From assembly GCA_017470325.1 (NCBI GenBank), contig JAFUES010000023.1:121349-185348 (forward strand): 64,000 nucleotides of DNA, read 5' to 3'. Within the stretch, counting starts at the first letter, position 1. The number at the start of each line of letters is the position of its first letter. The notes beneath the pieces are model-generated. The model saw only the letters and a list, made by a program, of their open reading frames with translations, was not told the origin of the DNA and did no database searches. The position numbers and the translations under genes are program-made. Below are positions 24,323 to 32,419 of the stretch, piece after piece. This stretch comes from Oscillospiraceae bacterium (GTDB taxonomy: Bacteria > Bacillota_A > Clostridia > Oscillospirales > Oscillospiraceae).

Positions 24323-24672
24323 TGGTGGAGATGGGGGGAGTTGAACCCCCGTCCGAAAGCACTTTAACAGGAACTTCTCCGGGCGCAGACGGTCATTTCC
24401 ATTCCCTCGTCCCGGCGCGGACCGTCACGCTCGAGGACTTGGTAGCTTCATGATGCATGGTATGCGCAAAGCTTAGCATACGCACGTTCACCACTAATCG
24501 ACGCCCCATCCCAGGCCGTGGTACTCCCGGGTGGAACGCTCGCTAATTAAGCAGCGAGAAGAACAGTGTTATCGTTGTTCTTTAATTTATAAAGGTTGCC
24601 CATTTTAAGGATGGTAGGCGCATCCGCCCGCTATTCCTGCCTCCACACCCCCGTCGAAACCGTTACATCCCC
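24323..24672 (-). ncRNA. ssrA: Transfer-messenger RNA (tmRNA)
   Basis: 350 nt. The 5' end GGGGATGTAACGGTTTCGAC pairs with the 3' end CATCTCC to form the acceptor stem, followed by ACCA, so CCA is encoded. The T-arm GGACGGGGGTTCAACTCCCCCC is intact. The tag frame most likely runs from GGC (24598-24600) to UAA (24547-24549), encoding GNLYKLKNNDNTVLLAA; the LAA end is the usual protease signal. With SmpB it rescues ribosomes stalled on non-stop mRNAs. smpB lies about 0.6 kb upstream on the same strand, and no promoter is seen directly before the RNA. Confidence 0.96.
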
Positions 24673-24677
24673 GTGAG

Positions 24678-24701
24678 GCGGACGCGTAATAACGCGTCCG
24701 C
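24678..24701 (-). other. Perfect hairpin immediately upstream of tmRNA
   Basis: 10-bp stem GCGGACGCGT / ACGCGTCCGC with a 4-nt loop (AATA on the plus strand), ending 5 nt before the tmRNA 5' end. There is no U tract on the minus strand, so a processing signal is as likely as a terminator for the cyclophilin gene. Confidence 0.55.
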
Positions 24702-24741
24702 AGAGCTTTTGCAGTTAAGACGCTTGGTCAGGCAAAAGGTT

Positions 24742-25260
24742 TCAGCACTTCTCCGGCTCGGGATATGCTACGCCGAAGGTCTCCACAGTGACCTTTTTCA
24801 TCACCTGGGGGATGCGGGGCTTGTCGTTGTAGTCGGTGCGCACAGCACAGACATGGTCCACCGCCTCAATACCCTCGATGACTTTGCCGAAGGCTGCATA
24901 CTGGCCGTCCAGATGGGGCGCGTTCTCGTGCATGATGAAGAACTGACTGCCGGCGGAGTTGGGGTCCATGGCCCGGGCCATGGAGAGCACGCCGCGGTCA
25001 TGCTTCAGGTCGTTGGGGAAGCGGTTGGCGGCAAACTCGCCCTTGATGGAGTAGCCGGGGCCGCCGATGCCGATGCCCTTGGGGTCGCCGCCCTGGATCA
25101 TAAAGCCGGGGATGACCCGGTGGAAGATCAGACCGTCATAGAAGCCCGTGCTGACCAGGGAAATAAAGTTGTTCACGGTGTTGGGCGCGATCTCGGGATA
25201 GAGTTCCGCCTTGATCACATCGCCGTTTTCCATTTCAAAGGTTACGATAGGATTGCTCAT
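24742..25260 (-). CDS. Peptidyl-prolyl cis-trans isomerase, cyclophilin type
   Basis: A 172-residue single-domain cyclophilin catalysing proline cis-trans isomerisation. Active-site blocks are GFYDGLIFHRVIPGFMIQGGDP, SAGSQFFIMHENAPHLDGQYAAFGKVIEG and LSMARAMDP. No signal peptide, so cytoplasmic. The ATG overlaps the smpB stop by 4 nt and has AGGAG upstream, so it is cotranscribed with smpB. The family members nearest in length are PpiB-like. Confidence 0.93.
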   Translation of the reverse strand: MSNPIVTFEMENGDVIKAELYPEIAPNTVNNFISLVSTGFYDGLIFHRVIPGFMIQGGDPKGIGIGGPGYSIKGEFAANRFPNDLKHDRGVLSMARAMDPNSAGSQFFIMHENAPHLDGQYAAFGKVIEGIEAVDHVCAVRTDYNDKPRIPQVMKKVTVETFGVAYPEPEKC

Positions 25261-25730
25261 TGGTAATTCTTCTCCTTCATGATTCTGTCTATGTCGCGTT
25301 TGGACTGACGGTCTGCCTCGCTGCTGCGCTTGTCGTACAGCTTTTTGCCCTTGCACAGACCCAGCTCCACCTTGACCCGGCTGTCCTTGAAGTACAGGGA
25401 CAAGGGGATCAGTGCGACGCCGTCCTGCATGATGCGCGCGTTCAGCTTCAGGATCTCCCGCTTGTGCATCAGCAGACGCCGGGGCCGGACAGGGTCTTTA
25501 TTGAAGATGTTTCCGTGCTCATAGGGGCTGATGTGCATGCCGCGGACAAACAGCTCGCCGTCCTTAACGGTGCAGAAGGAATCCTTCAGATTGACCTGGC
25601 CGGCCCGGATGGATTTGACCTCCGTGCCCGCAAGCTCGATCCCGGCCTCGAAGCGGTCCAGCACAAAGTATTCATGAAATGCCTTGCGGTTGTCGGCGAT
25701 TTTCTTCACGCCCTGCTGCTTCGGCGCCAC
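25257..25730 (-). CDS. smpB: SsrA-binding protein SmpB
   Basis: A 157-residue OB-fold RNA-binding protein that loads tmRNA onto stalled ribosomes. Diagnostic blocks are NRKAFHEYFV, AGIELAGTEVKSIRAGQVNLKDSF, HISPYEHGN and KGKKLYDKR with a basic C-terminal tail. The start is taken as GTG 25730 (AGGATGTGA SD, 5-nt spacing), which gives the usual family length. The ATG at 25751 lies only about 8 nt after the -10 box and would be leaderless. Together with the cyclophilin and ssrA it forms a ribosome-rescue cluster. Confidence 0.95.
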   Translation of the reverse strand: MAPKQQGVKKIADNRKAFHEYFVLDRFEAGIELAGTEVKSIRAGQVNLKDSFCTVKDGELFVRGMHISPYEHGNIFNKDPVRPRRLLMHKREILKLNARIMQDGVALIPLSLYFKDSRVKVELGLCKGKKLYDKRSSEADRQSKRDIDRIMKEKNYQ

Positions 25731-25759
25731 GTCTCTCACATCCTTCCACATGCGGAAAA

Positions 25760-25765
25760 ATTATA
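25760..25765 (-). promoter_or_regulatory. -10 box of the smpB promoter
   Basis: Minus-strand TATAAT (25760-25765) in an AT-rich setting. The -35 is poorly defined (TTTTAT-like about 17 nt upstream). The predicted start near 25753 argues for the GTG 25730 start of smpB. Confidence 0.6.
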
Positions 25766-25954
25766 GCACAGTGCAAATAAAAATAAAAGAAGAAAATATG
25801 AATAAGCGGAGGACGGCCAGAAAACTGTAACCGGATTGTTTCTGAAAAGATAAGAAAAGTAATCAAAATGATGGATTAATGTTTTAATATGACGGTTTTT
25901 CACGAAAAAAATTTGATTTTTCATGGAAAAAGGATGGAAATCATCAGCAAGCTG

Positions 25955-25963
25955 TGCTATACT
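25955..25963 (+). promoter_or_regulatory. Extended -10 promoter for the Nudix gene
   Basis: TGCTATACT (25955-25963), an extended -10 of the TGnTATAAT type. The -35 candidate TGGAAA (25935-25940) at 17 bp is weak. Confidence 0.55.
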
Positions 25964-26045
25964 CAGTAATGCAATTATGTAAATCATTTTCGTTATGCGA
26001 CAGGTACTGCGGACGCGCCGTTGTCTCTCGCGGGAAGGAGCACGC

Positions 26046-26585
26046 TTGGATTATTTTGAAAAGCGCCTGGATGGCGAGGAGAAGTACAGGGGCGTGATCG
26101 TCAATGTGCGTTTGGACCGGGCGGAGCTGGTCAACGGTGCCGTGGTCCGGCGGGAGGTGGTGGAGCACCCCGGAGGTGTGACCATTTTACCGGTGGATGA
26201 AAACGGCGATTGCTATATGGTTCGTCAGTTCCGTTACCCCTTCGGCCGCATGATGTTGGAGGCCCCGGCCGGGAAGCTGGACGGAAAAGAAGATCCGGAC
26301 CTGGCCGCCGTGCGAGAGCTGTCCGAAGAGACGGGCTTTACTGCGGATGAAATGGTCTACATGGGCAGCTGCTGTACATCGCCCGGGTTTTCCACAGAGC
26401 TGCTGCATATCTATCTGGCCCTTGGCCTGCATGCGGGGAAGAGCCACCCGGATGAAAACGAATTCCTCAATGTGGAGAAGATCAGTCTGAAGGAATTGAG
26501 CCGCATGGTCATGGCCAATGAGATCGACGATGGTAAGACCATCGTGGCGATCCTGAAGGCGGAGAAGTATCTGCAAAACCGCTGA
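26046..26585 (+). CDS. Nudix hydrolase, ADP-ribose pyrophosphatase-like
   Basis: A 179-residue hydrolase with an exact Nudix box (GX5EX7REUXEEXGU) at about residues 76-98, GKLDGKEDPDLAAVRELSEE continuing TGF. The preceding MVRQFRYPFGRMMLEAPAGK and the following SPGFSTELLHIYLA are typical of ADP-ribose pyrophosphatases, which split ADP-ribose to AMP and ribose-5-phosphate. The start is the TTG at 26046, which follows the SD GGAAGGAG by 5 nt; the frame extends 17 codons further up without a ribosome-binding site. Confidence 0.9.
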   Translation: MDYFEKRLDGEEKYRGVIVNVRLDRAELVNGAVVRREVVEHPGGVTILPVDENGDCYMVRQFRYPFGRMMLEAPAGKLDGKEDPDLAAVRELSEETGFTADEMVYMGSCCTSPGFSTELLHIYLALGLHAGKSHPDENEFLNVEKISLKELSRMVMANEIDDGKTIVAILKAEKYLQNR

Positions 26586-26619
26586 ACCTGTCCCAAAGCG
26601 CGGGCAAACAGGAAAATGC

Positions 26620-26648
26620 TTGCCTAATCCCCCTATATATGGTACAAT
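26620..26648 (+). promoter_or_regulatory. Promoter of the murA1-chrA gene group
   Basis: TTGCCT (26620-26625), 17-bp spacer, TACAAT (26643-26648), followed by a leader of about 50 nt. Confidence 0.75.
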
Positions 26649-26702
26649 CATCAATCGGCGCCACACAATGCGCGGCGTCGTGAGTATTGGAAGGTGCAAA
26701 CT

Positions 26703-28007
26703 TTGGATAAATATGTCATCAACGGCGGCACTGCGCTGCATGGAGAAGTGGAGATCAGCGGGGCGAAAAACGCTGCGGTCGCCATCATTCCTGCGGCTCT
26801 CCTGGTAGAAGGCGTCTGCCGGATTGAAAATATACCCCAGATCAGCGATACCGATATGCTGCTCACCATCCTGGCGGAGCTGGGGGCGAAGGTCAGCTTT
26901 ATCAATCGCTCCACCATCGAGATCGACTGCACGGACGCCCGGTATCAGGACGCCCCCTATGATCTTATGCGCAAGATCCGCGCGTCCTATTATCTGATCG
27001 GCTCCATGCTGGGCCGCTTCGGCAGTGCCAAGACCACCATGCCCGGCGGCTGCAATTTCGGTGTGCGTCCCATCGATCAGCATATCAAGGGTATGACGGC
27101 TCTGGGCGCGGAAGTGAATGTCAAGAATGGCTTCGTGTATGCCGACGCTCTGGACGGGCGTCTGCATGGCGCGCGTATCTATCTGGACAAGGTGTCCGTC
27201 GGCGCGACCATGAACATCATGATCGCCGCGGTCCTGGCTTCCGGACGCACCATCATCGAAAATGCGGCCCGTGAGCCTCATATCGTGGATCTGGCCAACT
27301 TCCTCAACTCCATGGGCGCCGATGTGCGCGGCGCCGGCACCGACACCATCAAAGTCAACGGCGTGGACAAGCTCCACGGCGGCACCTATACCATCATCCC
27401 GGACCAGATCGAAGCGGGTACCTATATGGTCGCCGCGGCCGCTACCGGCGGCGAGGTCCTGGTGAAGAACGTGATCCCCAAGCATCTGGAGTGCATCAGC
27501 GCGAAGCTGCGTGAGACCGGCACCATCGTGCAGGAGTATGAGGATTCCGTTCTGGTCAAGGGTGCCAGCACCCTGCGCCGTGCCAATGTGAAGACCATGC
27601 CTTATCCCGGCTTCCCCACGGATATGCAGCCCCAGATGGGCGTGCTCATGTGCCTGGCCAACGGCACCTCCGTGATCACCGAGGGCATCTATGACAACCG
27701 CTTTAAGTATGTCAATGAGCTGCGCAAGATGGGCGCGGAGATCCAGGTGGACGGCCGCATCGCGGTGATCGAGGGTGGACGGCGTCTGACGGGCGCTCTG
27801 GTACAGGCTTGTGACCTGCGCGCGGGCGCGGCGATGGTCATCGCCGGTATGTGCGCCGCGGGCCGGACCGAGGTGGAGGATATCCATTATATCGAGCGCG
27901 GGTATGAAAATTTTGTAGGCAAGCTCAAGTCCTTGGGCGCGGACATCGAAGTGCTCAGCGAAGCGGAAAATGCTGAGCGCAGTGAAAAAATCATTTCCAT
28001 CGGTTGA
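26703..28007 (+). CDS. murA: UDP-N-acetylglucosamine 1-carboxyvinyltransferase, copy 1
   Basis: The 434-residue enzyme adds enolpyruvate from PEP to UDP-GlcNAc, the first committed step of peptidoglycan synthesis. Substrate motif SGAKNAAVAIIPAALL and the PEP/fosfomycin-reactive Cys117 in MPGGCNFGVRPID are present, as is AREPHIVDLANFLNSMG. The start is TTG 26703 (SD GGAAGGTG); a GTG three codons upstream lacks an SD. A second copy is in the dcw cluster at 54.6 kb. This copy heads a compact run of seven genes to the chrA pair. Confidence 0.95.
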   Translation: MDKYVINGGTALHGEVEISGAKNAAVAIIPAALLVEGVCRIENIPQISDTDMLLTILAELGAKVSFINRSTIEIDCTDARYQDAPYDLMRKIRASYYLIGSMLGRFGSAKTTMPGGCNFGVRPIDQHIKGMTALGAEVNVKNGFVYADALDGRLHGARIYLDKVSVGATMNIMIAAVLASGRTIIENAAREPHIVDLANFLNSMGADVRGAGTDTIKVNGVDKLHGGTYTIIPDQIEAGTYMVAAAATGGEVLVKNVIPKHLECISAKLRETGTIVQEYEDSVLVKGASTLRRANVKTMPYPGFPTDMQPQMGVLMCLANGTSVITEGIYDNRFKYVNELRKMGAEIQVDGRIAVIEGGRRLTGALVQACDLRAGAAMVIAGMCAAGRTEVEDIHYIERGYENFVGKLKSLGADIEVLSEAENAERSEKIISIG

Positions 28008-28789
28008 TGAAGGTATACGTATTCGCAAGCGGTTCCAGCGGGAATTGTCTCTTGTTGTCCAGCGGAGACACCAATATTTTGATCGACGCCGGAATTTCCA
28101 TGCGCCGGATAGAGGCATCTCTGGCGCAGACAGGACGTACAATGCGAGATATCGGCGGAGTGCTCATTACACATGAGCACTCCGATCATATTTCCGGGCT
28201 GAAGATGCTGGTCAAATACCACAGAGTGCCGATATACGCGCCGCGGACAGTGGCCTCCAGACTCCGCGGCATGCTGCCGGAGATCGAGGGCTGCCTCCGG
28301 GTGATCCCGGTGGGGGAGCGCTTCCTCCTGGGACGGCTGTTCGTCAAGGCTTTCCACACGCCCCATGATACAGATGAGAGCGTGGGGTATCGCGTGGAAG
28401 GGGACGGGGTGTTCGCTCTGGCTACGGATATGGGCTGCGTGACCGATGAGGTCATGGAAGGGCTCCGGGGGGCCGAAACGGTACTGATCGAGGCAAATCA
28501 CGACGAGGAAATGCTCCGGTACGGTCCGTATCCGGTGTACTTAAAGCGGCGCATCCTGTCCGAGCACGGTCATCTGTCCAACGACAACTGCGCTCTGCTG
28601 GCCAGAGAGCTTGCGCTGGACGGCACGAGACAGATCATCCTCGGTCACCTGAGTCGGGAGAACAACACGCCCATGCGGGCGATGGATACGGTGCGCGGGG
28701 CATTGCTCGACTGCCCGGCGGCGCTGTACTGTGCGCCGGTTTCCGGCTGCCTGGAGCTGCAAGTGGGAGAAGAACTATGCTTTCGGTGA
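28007..28789 (+). CDS. Metallo-beta-lactamase fold hydrolase (WalJ/YycJ-like)
   Basis: A 260-residue binuclear zinc hydrolase opening KVYVFASGSSGNCLLL, typical of the YycJ/WalJ branch, with THEHSDH giving His56, His58, Asp60 and His61. Later ligand-type motifs are FHTPHDTDESVGYR and LGHLSRENN. YycJ-type proteins have been linked to exonuclease activity in DNA mismatch repair and to cell-wall coordination. The ATG shares one base with the murA stop, so translation is coupled. rlmH, which follows yycJ in many Firmicutes, overlaps its end by 13 nt. Confidence 0.88.
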   Translation: MKVYVFASGSSGNCLLLSSGDTNILIDAGISMRRIEASLAQTGRTMRDIGGVLITHEHSDHISGLKMLVKYHRVPIYAPRTVASRLRGMLPEIEGCLRVIPVGERFLLGRLFVKAFHTPHDTDESVGYRVEGDGVFALATDMGCVTDEVMEGLRGAETVLIEANHDEEMLRYGPYPVYLKRRILSEHGHLSNDNCALLARELALDGTRQIILGHLSRENNTPMRAMDTVRGALLDCPAALYCAPVSGCLELQVGEELCFR

Positions 28790-29259
28790 CATTTATCTGC
28801 GTTGGCAAAATGCGGGAGCGTTTTTACACGGATGCTTTTGCCGAATATGCCAAGCGTCTGGGCGCTTATTGCCGATTTACGTGCGTGGAACCGGCCGAAA
28901 TCAAGTTGCCTGAGAAACCTTCTCAGGCAGAAATGCAAGCAGCACTTGCAAAAGAGGCGGTTGATATAGTAAAATATATCCCGCAGGACGCCTATGTGGT
29001 CGCCATGTGTGTGGAAGGCAGGCAGATGCCCAGCGAGGGTATGGCACGGCTGATCCAGGAACGGGAGAATTCCGGGAAGCCCAAGCTTTGTTTTCTGATC
29101 GGCGGCTCCTATGGTCTCGCGGATTCCGTGAAGGACCGGGCGGACCTGAAACTGAGCATGTCGGAGATGACCTTTCCCCACCATCTGGCGCGTGTGATCC
29201 TGGCTGAGCAGCTGTATCGCGGCTTTAAGATCCGGGAAGGCTCCCGATACCACAAGTAG
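28777..29259 (+). CDS. rlmH: 23S rRNA pseudouridine-1915 N3-methyltransferase RlmH
   Basis: A 160-residue SPOUT methyltransferase acting on helix 69 of 23S rRNA in 70S ribosomes. The trefoil-knot SAM site is LCFLIGGSYGLADSVKDRAD, followed by LSMSEMTFPHHLARVILAEQLYRG and the conserved RYHK end. The start lies 13 nt inside the upstream hydrolase gene with GGGAGAAG as SD. Confidence 0.96.
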   Translation: MLSVTFICVGKMRERFYTDAFAEYAKRLGAYCRFTCVEPAEIKLPEKPSQAEMQAALAKEAVDIVKYIPQDAYVVAMCVEGRQMPSEGMARLIQERENSGKPKLCFLIGGSYGLADSVKDRADLKLSMSEMTFPHHLARVILAEQLYRGFKIREGSRYHK

Positions 29260-29273
29260 AAATGAGGATGAAC

Positions 29274-29591
29274 ATGGGAGAGCGTTTTGAACTTTCCTGG
29301 GGAAAGGGCCGCGCCGGCGAGCTGTTGGAAAACTGGCCCCGGAGCGAGGACGGAGAGCCGGAGGAACCGGCGCTGCTGTGCCATTGTGAATGTCTGGACA
29401 TGTCCGACCAACTGCGGATGAACATGCTCAAGGCCTACGGGATCCCCTGTCTCAGCGTCGATCACGGAGATGGGAATTTCGGAAGACTGATCCTGGGTAT
29501 GAGCGGTGAGGGTGTGGACATTTTTGTACCCAAAAGCCTATTGGAAGACGCCCTGGCATTATGTGAGGAGGAAAACAATGAGGAACTTTAA
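29274..29591 (+). CDS. DUF2007-like small protein
   Basis: 105 residues, no membrane segment. The middle part (LRMNMLKAYGIPCLSVDHGD then VDIFVPKSLLEDALAL) matches the DUF2007 pattern, a ferredoxin-like fold annotated as putative signal transducing. No function is established. The start is ATG 29274, 7 nt after GAGG; ATGs at 29262 and 29268 are too close to that SD. It overlaps pgm by 14 nt, suggesting coupled expression. Confidence 0.65.
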   Translation: MGERFELSWGKGRAGELLENWPRSEDGEPEEPALLCHCECLDMSDQLRMNMLKAYGIPCLSVDHGDGNFGRLILGMSGEGVDIFVPKSLLEDALALCEEENNEEL

Positions 29592-31305
29592 GGAAGAGTA
29601 CCAGCGCTGGCTGGACAGCCCCGCCCTCAGTGAGCAGGAGTGGGAAGAACTCAACGGGATCGCCAATGACGAGAAGGAGATCGAGAGCCGTTTCTTCGCT
29701 CCCCTTGAATTCGGTACGGCCGGTCTTCGCGGGACCATGAAAGTGGGCCTGCATCACATGAATGTCCATGTGATCCGCTGGGCCACCCAGGCCTTTGCCA
29801 ACGTGATCGTTGCGGAAGGCCAGGAGGCGATGGACAAGGGCATCGTTATTGCCCACGATTGCCGTCTCAACGGTGTGGAGTTTTCCCAGGAAGCCGCCTG
29901 CGTCATGGCGGCAAACGGCATCAAGGTGCGGATCTTCGACGCGCTGCGTCCCACGCCCGAACTGAGCTTTGCGGTGCGCTATTACGGCACCACCGCCGGC
30001 CTGAACATCACTGCCAGCCACAACCCCAAGGAGTACAACGGCTATAAAGTATACTGGTCCGACGGTGCGCAGCTTCCGCCCCAGCATGCGGAGGCCATTG
30101 CCGCCCAGATGGACGCCATCGACATCTTTACCGGCTTCAAGACCTGCGATTATGAGCAAGCCGTCAAGGACGGCAAGATCCAGGTGATCGGTGACGAGAC
30201 CGACGAGGCCTTCCTGAAGGAGGTCATGGCCCAGGCCATCGACCTGGACGCCGTCAAGGCGGCCGCGGACGATCTGAAGATCGTCTACACGCCTTTCCAC
30301 GGCTGCGGCTATAAGCTGGTCCCTGAGGCCCTGCGCCGCCTGGGCATCAAGCATCTGTATCCTGTGCCGGAGCAGATGGTCATCGACGGCAACTTCCCCA
30401 CGGTGGAAAGCCCCAACCCGGAGAACCCCGAGGGCTTCTATCTGGCGGTGGATCTGGCCAAGGAAGTGGGCAGCGATCTGATCATCGGCACTGACCCCGA
30501 CTCTGACCGCATCGGCACCATGGTCCGTGACGGCGACAATTATGTGACCATCACCGGCAACCAGATGGGCGTGCTGCTGCTGGACTATATCATCAAGGCC
30601 AGAAAGAGCACCGGCACTATGCCGGCGAATCCCGGCGCGGTGTCCAGCATCGTCTCCACCTCCATGGCACGCACCGTGGCCGAGGCCAACGGCGTGCATT
30701 TTGAGGACACCTTTACCGGCTTTAAGTTCATGGCCGAGCGGATCGCCTCCTGGGAGGCCGCCGGCAGCTATTCCTATATCTTCGCCTTTGAAGAGAGCTA
30801 TGGCTATATGCTGGGCGACTATGTGCGCGACAAGGACGCGGTCACGGCTTCCATGCTGGTGGCCGAGATGGCCGCCCATTATCAGCAGAAGGGCATGACC
30901 CTGCTGGATGCCATCAACGCCCTGTATGAGCAGTACGGCTGGTTCCAGGAGAAGACCGTGAACCTGGTCATGCCTGGCCTGGACGGCCTGCAGAAGATGA
31001 AAGCGCTGATGGACAGCCTGCGCTCCGATCCTCCCGAGGAGATCGGCGGCGTGGAGGTCATCCGTCTGCGGGATTATCTGGACGGCAGCATCGCGGTCAA
31101 GGGCCTGGGCAAGGTGGACAAGACGCCCTTCGCCGGCTCCAATGTGCTCTATTTTGAGCTGGCCGATGGAAGCAGCTACATCGTGCGCCCCTCCGGCACC
31201 GAGCCGAAGATCAAGGTCTATCTGCTGGTCCGCGGCAAGAGCAGGGAAGACTGCCAGGCCAAGGCGGACAAGTACAGGGAATTCACCGAGGCGCTCGGTA
31301 AATGA
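29578..31305 (+). CDS. Phosphoglucomutase / phosphomannomutase
   Basis: A 575-residue alpha-D-phosphohexomutase interconverting hexose 1- and 6-phosphates. The phosphoserine loop TASHNPKEYNGYKVYW gives Ser147. The metal loop is GTDPDSDRIG, the sugar loop FAFEESYGYMLGD, and the phosphate-binding loop is near the C-terminus, RPSGTEPKIKVYL. The length fits the PgcA-type glucose mutase of Firmicutes. The ATG at 29578 has GAGGAGG 5 nt upstream. It overlaps DUF2007 by 14 nt and chrA by 4 nt. Confidence 0.93.
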   Translation: MRNFKEEYQRWLDSPALSEQEWEELNGIANDEKEIESRFFAPLEFGTAGLRGTMKVGLHHMNVHVIRWATQAFANVIVAEGQEAMDKGIVIAHDCRLNGVEFSQEAACVMAANGIKVRIFDALRPTPELSFAVRYYGTTAGLNITASHNPKEYNGYKVYWSDGAQLPPQHAEAIAAQMDAIDIFTGFKTCDYEQAVKDGKIQVIGDETDEAFLKEVMAQAIDLDAVKAAADDLKIVYTPFHGCGYKLVPEALRRLGIKHLYPVPEQMVIDGNFPTVESPNPENPEGFYLAVDLAKEVGSDLIIGTDPDSDRIGTMVRDGDNYVTITGNQMGVLLLDYIIKARKSTGTMPANPGAVSSIVSTSMARTVAEANGVHFEDTFTGFKFMAERIASWEAAGSYSYIFAFEESYGYMLGDYVRDKDAVTASMLVAEMAAHYQQKGMTLLDAINALYEQYGWFQEKTVNLVMPGLDGLQKMKALMDSLRSDPPEEIGGVEVIRLRDYLDGSIAVKGLGKVDKTPFAGSNVLYFELADGSSYIVRPSGTEPKIKVYLLVRGKSREDCQAKADKYREFTEALGK

Positions 31306-31844
31306 AAAAGCTGCTGCAGCTTTTTGTCGCCTTCGCCAGGGTCGGCGTCATGACCTTTGGCGGAGGCTACGCCATGATCCCCATGCTGGAGCGGGAGATC
31401 GTGGATAAGCGCAAATGGGCCAGCAGCGAGGAGATCATGGACTATTACGCGGTTGGACAGTGTACGCCGGGGGTCATAGCCGTCAACACGGCAACCTTTG
31501 TGGGCTACAGCCGGGCTGGCGTTCCGGGCGGGATCTTTGCCACCCTGGGGGTCATCTTCCCCTCTCTTGTCATCATCTGCGTCATAGCCGGCATCCTGAG
31601 CAATTTCGCGGATATCCCCGCTGTGAAAAGCGCCTTTGCCGGGATTCGTGTCTGTGTATGCGTGCTGATTTTCAATGCGGTCACGAAGCTCTGGAAGGGC
31701 GCGATCAAGGACAAAGCGGCGCTGCTGCTGTGTCTTGCGGTGTTTGTTCTGTCGGTTTTCTTTGATATTTCTCCTGTGGTTTTCGTCATTTGCTGCGCAG
31801 CCGCAGGCATCCTCTTTACACAATTGGGGGTGCGCGGGAAATGA
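31302..31844 (+). CDS. chrA: Chromate transporter, short-chain ChrA subunit 1
   Basis: A 180-residue membrane protein with the CHR-domain start FARVGVMTFGGGYAMIPMLEREIV and the motif QCTPGVIAVNTATFVGY, and four to five membrane segments. Short ChrA proteins come as pairs that act together. Some export chromate, but many have unknown anions as substrate. The ATG overlaps the pgm stop by 4 nt and the gene overlaps its partner by 4 nt. Confidence 0.9.
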   Translation: MKKLLQLFVAFARVGVMTFGGGYAMIPMLEREIVDKRKWASSEEIMDYYAVGQCTPGVIAVNTATFVGYSRAGVPGGIFATLGVIFPSLVIICVIAGILSNFADIPAVKSAFAGIRVCVCVLIFNAVTKLWKGAIKDKAALLLCLAVFVLSVFFDISPVVFVICCAAAGILFTQLGVRGK

Positions 31845-32419
31845 TGCTGTATCTTCGGCTGTTTTTTGAGTTTTTCAAAACCGGACTGTTTGCTGTCGGC
31901 GGGGGTATGGCAACGCTGCCGTTTCTCTATGATATCTCCACCAAAACCGGCTGGTTCACCGAAGCACAGCTGGCGGATATGATCGCAGTCTCCGAGTCCA
32001 CACCGGGGCCCATCGGCGTGAATATGGCCACCTATGTGGGCTTTACCACAGCGGGGATCCCCGGGGCGCTTATCGCCACCTTGGGGCTTGTAACGCCCTC
32101 TGTGATCGTGATATTGATCGTTGCCCGTGTGTTGCAGGCTTTCCGGCAGAACCGCTATGTGGATGCGGCATTCTACGGTTTGCGTCCCTGCTCGGTGGGG
32201 TTGATCGCGGCCGCCGGGATTCTGGTGGTCAGGATCGCCATGTTCCGAACGGAGCTCTATGCCCAGACCGGTGAGATCGCAGACCTGTTCAATGGAAAGG
32301 CTTTGCTTCTGGCGGCAGCCCTGGTGCTGATGACGCGCTATGTCAAACAGACCAAGGGATTGCATCCCATCGTGTTTATCTTCGCGTCCGCCGCTGTGGG
32401 GGTCCTGTTTCATTTTTAA
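31841..32419 (+). CDS. chrA: Chromate transporter, short-chain ChrA subunit 2
   Basis: A 192-residue partner of the preceding subunit: FFKTGLFAVGGGMATLPFLYD and SESTPGPIGVNMATYVGF are the matching CHR motifs, and several hydrophobic segments follow. Start ATG 31841 (ATGA overlap). The gene converges on ylbJ so closely that the stop codons overlap (32416-32419); its terminator lies inside ylbJ. Confidence 0.9.
   Translation: MMLYLRLFFEFFKTGLFAVGGGMATLPFLYDISTKTGWFTEAQLADMIAVSESTPGPIGVNMATYVGFTTAGIPGALIATLGLVTPSVIVILIVARVLQAFRQNRYVDAAFYGLRPCSVGLIAAAGILVVRIAMFRTELYAQTGEIADLFNGKALLLAAALVLMTRYVKQTKGLHPIVFIFASAAVGVLFHF

Larger units (their letters stand above)
25731..26045. other. AT-rich divergent intergenic region smpB / Nudix
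   Basis: About 315 bases markedly richer in A/T than the surroundings. It holds the smpB -10 on the minus strand and an extended -10 for the Nudix gene on the plus strand. No open frame with a start signal and no clear inverted repeat was seen. Confidence 0.6.

Noticed and set aside
24330..24370. A tRNA-like T-arm on the minus strand
   Set aside because: It is the tRNA-like domain of tmRNA; the acceptor stem pairs with the 5' end at 24672, about 350 nt away.
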